NCBI GenBank assembly: GCA_028023455.1
Contig: JAQFVV010012422.1
Location: 8,468,337-8,532,336 of the forward strand
Direction of reading: 5' to 3'
From: Epiperipatus broadwayi
Taxonomy: Eukaryota; Onychophora; Udeonychophora; Euonychophora; Peripatidae
DNA: 64,000 nt
Shown here: piece by piece, positions 23,631-36,243 of the stretch
Layout of the letters: the number at the start of each line of letters is the position of its first letter
How positions within the stretch are numbered: the first letter of the stretch is position 1
Translations under genes and position numbers: made by a program
The notes under the pieces: generated by a model
Seen by the model: the letters and a program-made list of their open reading frames with translations, nothing else
The model's database searches: none
What the model was told of the DNA's origin: nothing

Positions 23631-24629
23631 AGGTAACATCCAATTCGCCGCAAGTCATTGATTCTATTTTACTTGTTTTCCAAATCAATATTAATTTATA
23701 TATTATATATCGGTGTAATGTTAATTTATATTATCTATATCTGTTTATACAACTTAGTTTTAAAATGTGTCGTTTAAATTTTTTTCTTAAATTTAAAATC
23801 TCAATTCTTATCAAAATCTCACATTACTTTGATGTGGCAAATTAAATTAATTTTTGTTGGTTTATTTAGAATATTTGACTTACTGAAATTGCCAAATACA
23901 AAACTCAGTGAGTAACTAACTTTAAATCCTCTCCCTCTTATTTTTTTTTACTTAAAAATCATTACAGGAGACTTATTTCCCTTAAATTAATTAATAGAAA
24001 AGCTCGTTTAGTTTTGTACCTTTTATATTATAAATTTATTTTAAATTTATTTATGATTGAAATTATTTTAAATATCTTATTATTACCTCCAACTTAAAAT
24101 TGCCCTCATAATTAAATCGATTATTTAAACCCATTACAATTTCTGCAAAACGTATGTCTTGAAAGAAAATCATTGAAAGAGCATTTATCATAGAATTTTA
24201 TCAGTATACATGTCATACATATATTTTTATTTGTCAGAAAAATATTAAAATTATGATTTACAATTTATTATGATATATGTTTAAACTTCACCATAAGTGA
24301 GTTTGATATCCAATGCCCCGTCTATGTTAATTTAAGACAGTCCTATTTTGTAATCTTCCACGATGAGTTATTTGAAATATTTGTAAAGTGTGGAAAACAA
24401 TTTATATTTTAGTTTTAATTCTTGCCTTTACTTTTATAGTGTAATTTCTGATTGATTCAGTAAGGGCATAAGGTTTCTGGGACTTTCCATATGTCAGGAA
24501 GCTGATTATTTTAATCAGGAATTAAGTTATTAATTTTGTTAGTGATACACTATCTATCTATATATGTCTAAGGCATATGTATTTATAGATATACAACTAT
24601 TCATTTATTATTTTGCTTTGCTACTTACT

Positions 24630-24980
24630 CCTCAGGACCTTTGGAAATTTAACTATGACCAGTCCAATCTTTCACACTCCCTCAAAGTAGACGTAGTTCA
24701 TACCAAGGGATTCTTTTTCAGGCATTGCCATTAAGATGTGTATGGGAAGTCCAGCACATCAAAATATTATTATTATTATTCAGAGACATGTTTTGGCTGG
24801 AGGGCCAGCATTTCTCATCATCTAGTTGCATTTACTAGGAATTTCCTTTAGCAAAGCCACCCAGAGGTTCATAACAGACCTCATTTATTTTTGTTGTAAT
24901 CTATAATAGCATACTGCCTTCTTCATCATTTTATATCTTTATTTAGCAAACCTGAAATGCTCTCTGCCATGATGGCACAT
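24630..24980. other. Unassigned GC-richer patch with (ATT)n
   Basis: Complex sequence surrounds a short (tta)n run near 24764-24779. No open frame of note exists on either strand. It may be an old SINE or transposon piece; the family is not recognised. Confidence 0.25.
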
Positions 24981-25792
24981 CCTTCACAAACAAATTTCGT
25001 AATTAATTAAATCTGACTGTATAATTGTCAATTATTTATTTAAGAACTATTTTGCTTCCCACACTCATTATATACAAATGATTTTAAATGTAATAGTGTT
25101 TTAAATGCCCATCTTTCATGTCTTGTAATATATATATAAAACAGATTTATTTGTAATATCTTGAAGAGGGCTAATAATATTTTATTGCTGATTGGTTTTT
25201 GGCCAACCAATTAACAAACTTTTACATTGTTTGTCAAAGCCGCATCAAAACGAATTAAAGAAAATAACCAAGTTGTATAAACAAAGACTTAACTTATTTT
25301 GTACTAAATTCCTTAATAAATTCCTATAATATTGTTATTTTAAATAAGCTTAGTTTGTCATCACTCCCAATCTCTAAGGTTAATTACTCTATTTATTTAA
25401 ATATTTCTTTGATTTAAATTCACTTCTTTGTAATGTTGCCATAAAGAATTATCATTATTATGGTTCAAACCATTAGTAATCGATCAAATCATATCTGTAC
25501 CGTTCTGCAATCATCAGAATCCATTAAATCATTAATTTTTCATATAAACCCTTTATTATTTTGAGTCTCTATGTGAACCATGACCTCCAGCTGGGACGGA
25601 ATAAAACCAAGCACTGCTAGTGTCATCACAAACGTTATCCATTAGTCAGAGAGGCAATAGTTTAGGCAAATAGGTTAGGATTCATCCTTGTCCTGACATA
25701 TGTATCTTGTGCATAGTTGGATTCAAGGTACTTTTGCTTGGATTATTGGTCTTGTTGAATGAATACACGATTTTGACCGGTACAATATATAT

Positions 25793-25910
25793 TTGATAAT
25801 AGAAAAGATGAAAAAAGAGTTATCCATATGTTTTATTAATTCCAGCAAAGCCTTTGATTCAGGTAACCATGTTAAATTGTGGAAAAAAAGAATAATTCAA
25901 ACCTCCCTCC
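25793..25910 (+). mobile_element. LINE reverse-transcriptase fragment
   Basis: The plus-strand frame reads IIEKMKKELSICFINSSKAF then DSGNHVKLWKK. It matches LINE RT block A (typically ..FCFIDYSKAFDCVDH.KLWK), with the DY of the motif altered to NS. The similarity stops where the CCCTCC microsatellite begins, so the fragment appears truncated there. It is on the strand opposite to JMJD7. Confidence 0.65.
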
Positions 25911-25995
25911 CTCACCCCTCCCCTCCCTCCCTCCCCCTCCCCTCCCTCCCTCCCTCCCTCTCTTTCTCTCTCATATATATATATAATAAGAATTT

Positions 25996-26026
<31 letters not shown>

Positions 26027-26040
26027 ATATATATATAATA
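25905..26040. repeat. Compound (CCCTCC)n-(CT)n-(TA)n microsatellite
   Basis: About 60 bp of C/T-only sequence in CCCTCC-type units is followed by tctctc, then (ta)n, then (tc)n, (tatc)n and (ta)n. The segment 'atatatataataagaatt' appears twice, about 55 bp apart, so part of the array has been duplicated. The minus strand, the JMJD7 sense strand, carries many runs of three or four G here. Confidence 0.9.
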
Positions 26041-26639
26041 AGAATTCTTGTACAGCAAAAGATTGTGCATATGATTTATTTCATTTTTCTTTTCTTTGAT
26101 AACAGGTAACAGAAAAAAACATGAAATTAGGCCCCAAAAAAGCTGCCAACTTGGAAGTAGCACTAAAAAAGCATTAAAATCGCAAAAAAAAAAAAAAAAA
26201 AAAGAAAATGGGTAAATCTGTCAGTACTATTAATAGTAAAATGTTAACTGTTTAAAAATCAAAATTTCAAATTAAAATATCAAAATTTTTTAAGCAATCT
26301 AAGCCTAACTACTGTAGAAAATTATCCAAACAAAATTATCAAAATATAAATTTTCTCAAATCTCAATAAAAAGTTATTATAATCAACTAATATGATTAAA
26401 AGAAAAACTTTTTTTAAAGAAGTATAAAAATATTACCTGAATAAAAAAAAAAGACAACAAAAATTTTTAAACATAATCTAATTTTAATTTTGATAGTTTG
26501 CTTTTAAATTTGCATCCCAAATAATTAAAAAATATAGAAAAAAAAAAATTCTGCAATGAATAAATGTGATTTAATTAAAACTGTTTTAGATAAAGTCAGA
26601 AATTTCTGTGCAGAGGTTATATCCGAAGAAAGTTTGTTA

Positions 26640-28450
26640 TCCATTCCCTCTATTATCCCATGATATATCACAATAAACATATCTATTTCTTACTAGCTAT
26701 TACCAAATCATTCATCTTTTTTCTATATCCTATTTCAATAATAGCTGTTTGTTACTTCTACTATATTAATATTGTATTTCTCATTTTCATTATAAAGATA
26801 TAAAAAAAAAATCTCTACCAATTTTGTTATCTTTAACTTTCTCATATTTTTCTTGCAATTTATTTGATTCTCTTTCAACATCCCATATTCCAAAACTAAA
26901 TGTTCAATACTTTACCCTCTTCCTCAACCTTCAAATAAACTATATTTATATATTCAAATCCTTATTCTACTTTTGCTTTCTTTCCTAAGTATTTAAAGTT
27001 ATTTTCTTTATACCAAATAATCCTAAGATTCCTCTAATATTGTACATTCCTTCAGATTTTATGTACATTTTTATTCTTGTATAATTACAAATAATTTTTT
27101 TATTGATATTCATCTATCATAATTATAATTCTTTTTCTGTAACCAAAATTATTTATTCTTTCTCCACCCTTCATAATTATATGCCAGTATTACTTCTTTA
27201 TACATTTATCCTATTTCTTTTATAAATACATTAAAATAAACTGTTTATTTACTAATCTTACAGCTAGTAAAATCTTTCTTGTCCAATATGTTTGTTAGTC
27301 TCTCCATATAACCCCAATTAAATATTATTTTTACTCATCTATTTTCATTCATGTATTGTAACTTTCCAAAGTCTTTTAATGTGCTTTTAATTTATCTCAT
27401 TCAAAAAAAGTTTCCTTTGAGTAGTCTTAATTGCTGTCTGTAATATGTCAATCAATGCATATCAAACTTTTTATTTTTTAAAATATAATAAATCATTAAT
27501 TGCCAACAACTAACTGGAAATGATGTAAACCACATCACTACAGCTCTCATGCTTAAATAAGTCAATAGAATATCAGCAATCTAGTGTCAAGAAAACATAT
27601 CAATTAGTCTACTTACTATCTAATTAATTATTGTCTTGCCAACAGATTGCTGATATTGTACTGATTTACTCAAGAATGAGAATTGTTGTAATGTGATTTA
27701 TTTATTTTTCTTTTTTGTATTTTATCTAAAAATTTCTGAGTTCACTAGCCAATATAAGTGTTTCGCTATTTTGCATATCTTATACTTATTATTTGAAAAT
27801 CATGACACATTTTTATATATACTAATCTATTTGTTTGCTTTTCTTTTCAATTCTAATGTCCAACTATCTATACAATTTCTTTTTCCATTTTATAAAGCAC
27901 CTAAATACCTATACTTCTTCAAAGTAAAATATTTCCAATTTTCCATTCTTCAGTTTTTTTTCCTTATCAAATTTATATTTCATACTTCTTCCTATCTCTA
28001 TATATTTTTTCTATTAACAGATTTCTATCTTTTGTATATTTGCAAAAATTCTATATCAATTGCAAAAAAGAAAGCCACTATATTTAATATTTTCCTGGTT
28101 CATTTTATGAGAAATCCTAACCCTATCTTAATCTTTCCAACTCAATTTCCAATTCTTTTAGACACCAAATAAATAATAAAAATGATAATAGGCATTTCTG
28201 TCTTCAACTCAGTTCTTCATTAAACTTACACTGATTTTATATCCCCCCATTTAATATTTCTAAAAATTACCCTTATAAATACCCTTAATCATTTTTAATA
28301 TTTCAAGCTTAATCCCACATTTTCAAGACTTATCCATTAACACACATTCTTTCATAATTTCTTTCTATATCTAATATGAGTACTGGTGGAAAAGTAACAT
28401 CTAGTTTTTCCAAAAGTAAATCAGAATGCAAGATGGCATTACACCATCCA
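26640..28450 (-). mobile_element. T-rich tract, probable decayed LINE (minus strand)
   Basis: The plus strand is T/C-rich over about 1.8 kb. Its composition closely resembles the two LINE relics further right, which are A-rich on the minus strand. Minus-strand fragments have a coding look but are so broken that I could not anchor a diagnostic motif. The 159-codon plus-strand frame here (27693-28172) is Phe/Leu/Ile/Tyr-rich and is explained by base composition. A foldback element (27526-27700) interrupts the tract. Confidence 0.35.
27526..27700. mobile_element. MITE-like foldback, ~70-bp inverted repeats
   Basis: The left end 'taaaccacatcactacagct' and the inverted right end 'taaatcacattacaacaatt' pair. 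Similarity then extends about 70 bp inward, through 'atatcagcaatct' on both sides. Only about 35 bp separates the arms. There is no coding capacity, so it is a non-autonomous element. Target-site duplication is not clear in the AT-rich flank. Confidence 0.7.
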
Positions 28451-28760
28451 TACCACTTAGCTTCATTTGGCATATAAATATAAATCCAATGACTTTTAAA
28501 TCTACTACATAATTCAGGTTATCGTAGTAAGTGGACTAATATAGTTAGTGATATAACAATGACATTTAGCTTTTTCAACAACCCACTTCACAAGATAGCA
28601 ATACAATCAATGCCTGGAAATCTGTCCACCTACTAGTTTTAAGATATTTGAGCTTCACTCAAAGCAGAAATAAATTTATATTATTATGTGAAAAAGAAAA
28701 ACGTTAATTTGGAATATATATGCAATAAACATTGCATGACCACCTCCTCTTATACTTGTG

Positions 28761-28981
28761 TATAACTGTTGTTAAAACAGGCAAAACTCACTATATATAT
28801 TGCCACACATAGCAAGCTAGAGTAATCAAGATCTAGATGCAGTGCTCTCATATCCAAGGCCATAAGCCAGAAACTAGTCTGGGGATGTTGGATGAGTAGG
28901 CACTAGATAGGGATTTTATGCACAAGCCTTCTGGCATCCATTGATTACTCTAGCTTGCTGTGTGTGGCAATATATATAGTG
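28761..28981. mobile_element. MITE family copy 1
   Basis: Inverted repeats of about 40 bp begin 'cactatatatattgccacac' at 28789, and the mirrored end lies at 28942-28981. The core carries 'ctagatgcagtgctctcata' and 'ccataagccagaaactagtc'. Left of the repeat, 28761-28788 matches the outer end of copy 2 (ttaaaacaggcaaaact), which is missing on the right. Fifteen-base direct repeats (gaatatatatgcaat) flank the region at 28712-28726 and 28981-28995. There is no coding capacity. Confidence 0.75.
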
Positions 28982-29287
28982 AATATATATGCAATGAAAA
29001 TAATGAAGATATTAAAATAATAACAGTGAAATATAAAATACGTAGTTATAGATATTCATTACAAATTCTGCTATGACTTATTAGAATGGAACATCATCCA
29101 AGTTGATTTAATTATCATTTTACTAATTGCAAGTAAAAACAAGTGACATTTAAGCATCAAAGTTTTAATATAAACACAACTAAAACTGATATCTTTTTTA
29201 AAAAATATTTTCAATTGAAAATCAATATTGGTAACAACAAAGCTTAAATTTGTCATTCCATGTTGGTTAAGCTCCTCAGAATAATGA

Positions 29288-29639
29288 AATTGTTATTAAA
29301 ACAGGAAAAACTCTCCATACAGTAGTGCCACTCAGTGCAATCCAGAGTAATCAATGGATGCCAGAAGGCTTGCACATAAAATCCTATCTAGTACCCACTC
29401 ATCCAATATCCCCAGACTAGTTTCTGGCTTATGGCCTTCATTATGAGAAGTCTTGGATTTGAGAGCACTGCATTTAGATCTTAGGATCAAATGCAACCCT
29501 CTAGCAGCCACCTTTTATCTCTATTTAACTACAAAACAATGAGAATAAAATTGATGCCTTCTGGCATCCATTGATTATTCTGGCTTGCACTGAGTGGCAC
29601 TATACTGTATGAAGAGTTTTGCCTGTTTTAATAACAATT
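29288..29639. mobile_element. MITE family copy 2 with ~80-bp inverted repeats
   Basis: The ends 'aattgttattaaaacagg' (29288) and its inverse (to 29639) pair over about 80 bp, with few mismatches, in to 'gatgccagaaggc'. The core contains the family sequence in inverted orientation relative to copy 1 ('ccccagactagtttctggct'). At 352 bp it is the most complete copy seen. It lies just downstream of JMJD7 exon 3, in intron 3, and has no coding capacity. Confidence 0.8.
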
Positions 29640-29949
29640 ATGAGCCAGCATAAGAAATGGTGATCAAGTGATGTTTAGTGGTTTAATAATGAAATTGCTG
29701 AAGATCTTCCTTAACCAATTCAAGTAAAAATAAACTTTTAAGCCAACAATAATTTCCAAATATCATAAACAAAGTATAAGTGAATATGCCTCAATAATAA
29801 AATTAAACAATATATATCTCAAAAAAGATTTAAATTGTATTGCATCTCTGCAACTTAAATTTTCTTATTCCATTTTACTTTATTACAGTATTTCTATTAT
29901 GTATGCATATAAAAAATGTAAAACAAAATCAAGATTCTTTTATCCGTAC

Positions 29950-30203
29950 CTAGAGCCTCAGTAGCCCAGCTCAAATCTTCTTCAATATCTATCAAAAGGT
30001 CAGCAAACTCACTTGTCATATTAGAGTTTTGTTTCTGAATATAATGAATTCCTCTGTGTTTATCTTTCATTTCTAAAATACTTAAAAAATGAGAAAATGT
30101 CATTTCCCTTTCTTCAGGCATCACAAAATATCGTTGAAAAACGGCATCAGCATAACCATTTGGTGTCACAGCAACAGTGACAATCTGATCACTCATTTTG
30201 TTC
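29950..30203 (-). CDS. JMJD7: JMJD7 exon 3
   Basis: This is the largest exon here (254 bp), coding for residues 77-162 on the minus strand. The acceptor is ttttttttcactttttag and the donor gtacgg. It enters in phase 2 (its first G completes Arg77) and leaves in phase 1. Conserved segments are TVAVTPNGYADAV (human SVAVTPDGYADAV), the FVMPEERE stretch, GIHYIQKQNSN (human GVLYVQKQCSN) and LSWATEALG (human VPWASEALG). Y131 corresponds to the 2-oxoglutarate-binding Y127 of the human enzyme. An ATG occurs within this exon, but it is Met80 of the joined frame and not a start. MITE family copies flank it on the left. Confidence 0.96.
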
Positions 30204-30369
30204 CTAAAAAGTGAAAAAAAATCATAAATGACAATATGTATTATAATAATAATATGTGAAAACAATTAAATAAAACTTTATCATGTGATTAAAATGTCAT
30301 ATGTATCTATAATAATAATGTATATATACAAAATACCTTTTTTATTTTTCTTGCATTCTTATAACAATC

Positions 30370-30530
30370 TCTACATAAAAAATTTCTTTCTTTACACTCT
30401 TCATAATGCTTTATTTAATTAAATTATATCTATAATGCTCTGAAGGAAACTGCCAGACAATTGAAACTATAAGATAATTGAATTAAATAAAGCATTGTGA
30501 AGAGTATAAAGACAAGGTAAGATTTTGTAG
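30370..30530. mobile_element. MITE-like foldback next to exon 3
   Basis: The segment 'cactcttcataatgctttat' with following 'ttaatt' is mirrored at about 30480-30512 ('aattaaataaagcattgtga'), and weaker pairing continues outward to 'tctaca' on both sides. The arms are about 40-50 bp with a loop of about 55 bp. It is non-coding. Confidence 0.65.
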
Positions 30531-31339
30531 AAATAAATATATAATAATATATTAAATATTTTATTAGACAAAATATATAAATATACTTTTTAGGTTCATC
30601 CATGTATAACTAACACTAATACTACACCAACACTAATCTTAGTTATACATGAATAAGTCAGAAAATTATATCTTTTATTTAATAATATGTATGTATACTA
30701 TAATAATGCAAATATACTTACATTATGAATGAAAACATTTAAGATCTCTCTAATCAGAATTTCTACACATATAATTAAAAGATAAAAATATAATTGTGCA
30801 TCACACAATTCTTACATTATAATTAGTGATGGGAAAATTACCAAAGACTTAAGAATCTTATGCTGACTGAACCTTATTTAAAACTTAGGTGATTATAGAC
30901 ACAGTAAGGTAAAAGAATACAAAGAGAAGACAGAAAATATTATTTATATTAGAGAAATATTATTTAATCTTAAATAAATCAATGACTTATCATACAAAGA
31001 AATATTTACTTATTGCTTGTAGTTATTCTTCATATCAAATGTTATTCTTTTATTTGTAGATCCCATTGTTAAACATATTTGAGCATTTAACAATGGTTAT
31101 TTATAAGGAAAAGATAATATTTAGAATGTATAAAATAGTACTATTTGTAATAATTTATAAGAATATGTGACATTGTGATTATACTAATTTAAGATTACAA
31201 CAAAAATAAAAGAATGAAAAAATATAATACTTATATTAAAATCAAATTAATGAGTGTTTCTTTTCACATAAATTGAAGTTTTTACAAAACATAGCTATAC
31301 AATATTTTACTGATTAATACTGTAATTTTTTTATTGCTG

Positions 31340-34300
31340 TTATCATCAACATTTTCAGCCATTATTTATCCAATCCTGGATGAAGACTTTCCCAAATTTA
31401 ATCTAGTTCCTCTAATCCCTAATCTCTTTTCTCCACATTTTACTACCAAATTTCATTTCTTCCATTAATCCAACATTTAGTTTCTTTCTAGATCTTTTAC
31501 AATTTCTCTGAATCCGATTTAAAACTTTAACTTGTCCATCTATTATTATCTCTTCTAGCAATATGTTCAGCCTAGTTGTATTTTGATTTCTTAATTCTTT
31601 CAATGATGTAAATGATGCTACCCATCAATTTAATTTTTGATCTCTTCATGTTACTCTTAAATACATTTCTCCTTAATTAGTTAAGTAATGTGAAGTCTCT
31701 ATATTGCTCTTCTGTTAAATGATCAAAATCTTAGTTCCATGAATAAGAAATGCTAAAACATATATATTAATTTTTTTCTTTTTCAAACATAGTAGTCTGT
31801 CTAGGTTTAATTTTAAAATTAATTCATCAACGATATTCCCATTTGTATTAATAATTTGATCAAGAAATTTGTAATTGTTAACTTCTGTTTCATGTTTATC
31901 AATCTTTTATTTAACTTAGAAATTCTAGGCTTGTCCAGATTATATTTTGTAACTGAATTTTAACAGAATTCTATCAAATGGATTTATTTTTCTAAATGTT
32001 AGATATCAATGACAATGCAGTAAGACACTGAAATATTTTTGCATTGGTCAGCTATTTATCCAGCATTGACAAATTGAATTTCAAATACTTGATAATGGTT
32101 CAGTAAGTTTTCAGTGGCAGTATATATTTTCAAAATAAACTAAAATTGAATATTCATTTTAAAGCATTTACAGTGAATTAAAATAAAAAAAAATGAAAGA
32201 TGAAATCTTAGTATTGCTTGATTGTTTAAATTAAAATTTGCATTTTTTAAAAAACATTGCTTTCATAAATGTAAAAAAAAAAAAATTGTAAACTATTTTT
32301 AAGATGCATGAATTTCATTTAAACATGAGAAATATGACATTGTTTATATCGTTAGTATTCAAATTTAAATATGAATAGTTACAAAAAACTATTGCAAAAT
32401 ATCCCATAATTAAAAATAAAAAATTATGTTCAAGATATTCTACAAAAAATGATTTAATTCAAGAAATAATGCATTAAAACCAAAAAATATTTTTTTATCT
32501 TCAATCACATTATTATATTTAACTTGAAATAAAAGGGGAGTGAATGTCCAAAAATTAATTAATTCAATCACAGTTGTTATATGTATTTGAATTAAAATGA
32601 CAACGAATGTCCATAAATTAATTAATTCAATTACTGTGATTGAATTAATTAGTTTATGAATACTCATCCCCCTTTTATTCCAAATTAAATATACCAATGC
32701 AAATTGTGATCCAAGAAAACAATTTTTTTTTTAATGTGTTACATCTCAAATTAAATAAAATCATTTTTTGTAAAAAAAAAAAATTATCTAAATTATTATT
32801 TATCACAAACTTCTTTTTTTACGATCATTTAATAATTCTTATAACATTTCCTGAAGGGATGAAGCATCATTTTCAAAAAAGAAAGACATCATCTGCAAAA
32901 TCTAGATGATTTCCATTTTCTTTTGCTCCCTTAGTTTACAATTTTAATCCACAAAATATTTCTTATACAACAGCTGTAAAATGAAATCATGCTATTATAC
33001 ATCCTTCTAAATATTAATCTTCAGAGTACCACCATAAAATCTAATCACTACTGTGACATTTTGATAAATATTCTTTGAAATATGACAATATCCTGGATCT
33101 ATGTATTGATGATACAAAGTTTAATAATTGGGAAATGCTTATACAATCAAATGCCTTTTCATAATCTACAAATTCAAAGCATAATAACAACTCACATGAA
33201 TTGGTTCTTTTTATAGCTTCTTTCAATACTTGAATGAAACCACTTTTAAATCCAACTTGTTCTTTAGATTGGTTAGAATCTAAAGTTTATTGTAGATGAG
33301 TTGTAATTATTTTGGAAAAGATTTTATAAAGAACTGATAAAAAAAACTGATAAAATCTGTTAATTCTAACATCTTTTTTATCATCTTTCTTAAATATCAG
33401 TATTAATTGTGTATTCTTCCTGCCATCTGGTACATCTTTATCATTTAGATACTTTGTATATATAGCTTTACTAACAATTTTTCTATTTCTTCACTTATTT
33501 CTTTTGAAAATAATAATAATTCTATCATTTCTTGGAATTTTTCCTTTCTTCTTAAATTTAAATGCATATCTCATTTCTTCATTTACTATACTTGATAATT
33601 CAAAAGGATGCAGTAATTATAAAGGATATTTTAATTCTTTATATTCTTCTTCTACATATTTCATGATGTTTTCTCTTTTTAATAATAGTTCTAATGTATT
33701 TTCTTAGTGCTAAAACAACTTTCCTACCAATACTAAGGTGTTGTTTTACATTTTTGAAACTTTATTCTCTTATATCAGTATTAACTCTTTCGCATATTAT
33801 TTTTTAGTACTCTATATATTCAATTATTCTTAATACAATATTTTTAAAATTTGTCACATTCCTTCTTTTCTTGTCTTGGAGAAAATGTATTAGTAAATTT
33901 GTTTTTTGTATAACTTATTTTTCTTGCTTTCTCAATAGAGTATCAGATAACATCTTAATCATTTGAATCAAGTCTGAAACATCTTCAAAATCTTTTTAAA
34001 TGATTTTCAAGTTCTATTTAAATTCATTGGAGTATTTTGAAAGTTAGGAATATCAATTGCTAGTATCTTTCTTAATAGATTTCACCTCTCTAGTTTTGCA
34101 TTAACACATATCTTATATCCGATTAATGATCAGATTCCTATATTGAATCTATTAAGAACATTATAATGTTCATTTTTGTTGAGCTATTTTTTCAAAGAAA
34201 ATAATTCTTTTTTTTTTCAAACTCCACAAATCTGTGTCCTCTCTCATTTCTATCATTATAACCAAAATTTACCTACAATACTTTCATTTTTTAATCATTT

Positions 34301-34880
34301 ATCAATTCTAGCATCAAAGTCTTACATGACAATTTTAAATGTTTGCTCTGATCAAAAGCATTTTTCCATTCATATAAAAAACTTCTAATTCTTCAACAAT
34401 ATGAAGGCATAAAATTGAATTATCTATATTTGATAGTTCTCATTAATTTGATTAACTAATCTAAACACTGTCTGATTTGCCATCAGTTTCCAAATGTTGT
34501 TGTTCTACTTTTTATTTATAATGAAGTTCATTCTATTTGTGCTTTCAATATTTTTGCTTTTGTAGTAAATTATATATCCAACTTATTAAATCTAATGTCT
34601 TTTTATCTTTTCTTCTAATTTCACAAAGTCCAACAACAATGTCCCAATTAATATTAGATAGTTCTTCAAATTCATGCAATTTAACTTCCCATGTAAGTGA
34701 TATATGGCTGTAGGTATTTAATAAAATGATCATGATTAAATGGAAACTTGGATTTACAATCAGATTATTCTTATCATTCTTTGTCTTTGGCTGATGACTT
34801 TGGCAGCTCCTGGGGATAAGGGCCATAATTTCTTTTTGACAGTCATGATTGTAAATATCTATAAGAAAAAAAGGCATTTA
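31340..34880 (-). mobile_element. RTE-like LINE relic (endonuclease to C-terminus)
   Basis: On the minus strand, high to low: endonuclease start NINWDIVVGLCEIRRKDKK (34545-34877); then RT fingers with GRKNTQLILIFKKDDKKD and SKIITTHLQ; then the EQVGFKSGF motif; then RT block A LLCFEFVDYEKAFD (33041-33226, with the DY.KAFD core intact); and finally a C-terminal piece KMWRKEIRD and GKVFIQDWING near 31370-31450. Many stops and frameshifts break it. The motif set is that of RTE-type/BovB-like LINEs. Its orientation matches JMJD7, and a foldback has landed in its 3' part. Confidence 0.8.
32441..32772. mobile_element. 332-bp foldback element nested in the LINE
   Basis: The left end 'tacaaaaaatgattta' and the right end (inverse, to 32772) begin imperfect inverted repeats of about 165 bp. 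These run inward through 'gaaataaaaggggag' / 'ctcatcccccttttattcc' to 'attaattcaatcacagt'. Practically the whole element is palindromic. It has no coding capacity and interrupts the LINE relic, so it inserted later. Confidence 0.7.
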
Positions 34881-36243
34881 TATAAACATTCATCCAGACT
34901 TCAAGAAAATTTATCTGATTATTTCAATTAAAAAATATAAGGCAACTGAAAAGGAAGATTAGGATAATCCTTGACCTTAAATTCAAAGATAAAAGCCAGT
35001 AAACTCATCACAGTGATTGGTACATGTCAGTAAACTCTATCCATGTTCATTTATCACATAAATAATCAGATAATAATAACAGTTGCAATAACAATATGTG
35101 AAGTGAACATTAGGAATTTGTCCTATCAATTCCTTTTAGGTTTCAGAAAAGAATCAAAGATTCTTTTTCCAGTTAATAGCAAACTTCTTTCTGGTCTTAT
35201 ATAAATATCTTAATCAATCGTCTGAAATATATAATTTATTTTTAAAATTTAACTTAATATAAACACATTACTGCTTTTTATCTCATTTGTAAAAGATAAG
35301 TCACGAGATTAGCATGCATAGGAATATGACAAATATACACACCACAGCATCAATAAAATCATATCATAATGCCATATTTATTATTTTTGCAGTAAGGAAA
35401 TCAGTACTCATCTGACTAATCCAGATTCTGGAATCTTTACTTTCTAATTAAGAATAGTTAAATCTCATTTACTGACTCTTGTATAAATAACTGTACTGGC
35501 TATAGATTGTCTATGTGAAGCCCATTTGCTATCTAAAAATCTTTCAAGATTAATTAGATCCATATTCAATCCTCAAGTTATAGGCATAGTAGATGAATAT
35601 GATCACAAGACCAATTAGGAAAAAAAAATTGTTTCTATTAAAAAAAAAATTACAATGTATATAATATTATCATTGCATAGATAAAGTATTTACATTTATA
35701 TTGGAATATTCAATGAAAGTTAAAATAAACATTTGACTTAATGAAGAATTATTTTAGACAGTGATCTTGATATATCAAATGTAATATAGTAAAATTATAT
35801 GTTCATTCCTTTGAAATTTTGGATAGTTGAATTAAGTTTTGAGTGAAGGTAATATAGATTGTATATATAAATAAAACTACATGTATGTCATTAATGACAG
35901 AATATGGAATTAATTGTCAGGAAGATTTATTGGCCAAGTTGAGAGTGAGAGATAATAAATTCATAGCTAGAAATTTATGTAAATTGGAAAAAAGGATTCC
36001 TTCATTTGAAAGTATCAATGATAAACAATTTTAACTTTTTTTAATGAAGTATTCAAAAGTATAAGGGGTAAATAAAATGTGCTTTTCAAGAAATTTTACA
36101 AGCCTATGTCAAAATAAATTTATCACTATAGTGGACTTTTTACAGGATTCTTGATTTATGCTTGATATCCTAATTTTAAATGTTTTATTGATAAGCAGTT
36201 TCTCTATTTACAATATTTAAAACAATAAGTCTCACAATTTCAC

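Larger units (their letters stand above)
16692..29949 (-). other. JMJD7 intron 3 (overall content)
   Basis: This intron runs from donor gtacgg to acceptor ttttgttgcatag on the minus strand. Recognisable content comprises exon-like patches at 18188-18640 and 23224-23630 (plus strand), LINE fragments at 21580 and 25793, a SINE-like relic at 22640, a pyrimidine microsatellite at 25905, foldback elements at 27526, 28761 and 29288, and a T-rich probable LINE at 26640-28450. GC-richer but unassigned patches lie at 16985-17200, 17480-17830, 24630-24980 and 25560-25780. The rest is AT-rich with nothing seen. Confidence 0.8.
30204..36243 (-). other. JMJD7 intron 2 (overall content)
   Basis: This intron runs from donor gtgaaa to acceptor ttcactttttag on the minus strand. 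It contains a foldback element (30370-30530), a small hairpin near 30605-30655, an RTE-like LINE relic (31340-34880) and a foldback nested in that LINE (32441-32772). The stretches 30660-31330 and 34890-36240 are AT-rich, with nothing recognisable. Confidence 0.8.

Noticed and set aside
27693-28172. Longest open frame (159 codons, plus)
   Set aside because: It is dominated by Phe, Leu, Ile, Tyr and Ser in a T-rich tract and lacks any motif. It is explained by base composition opposite a probable minus-strand LINE.
29897-30265. Single-exon 122-residue protein starting at the first ATG
   Set aside because: The ends of this frame are intronic. Splice sites at 30203 and 29950 and the JMJD7 alignment show only the middle is coding.
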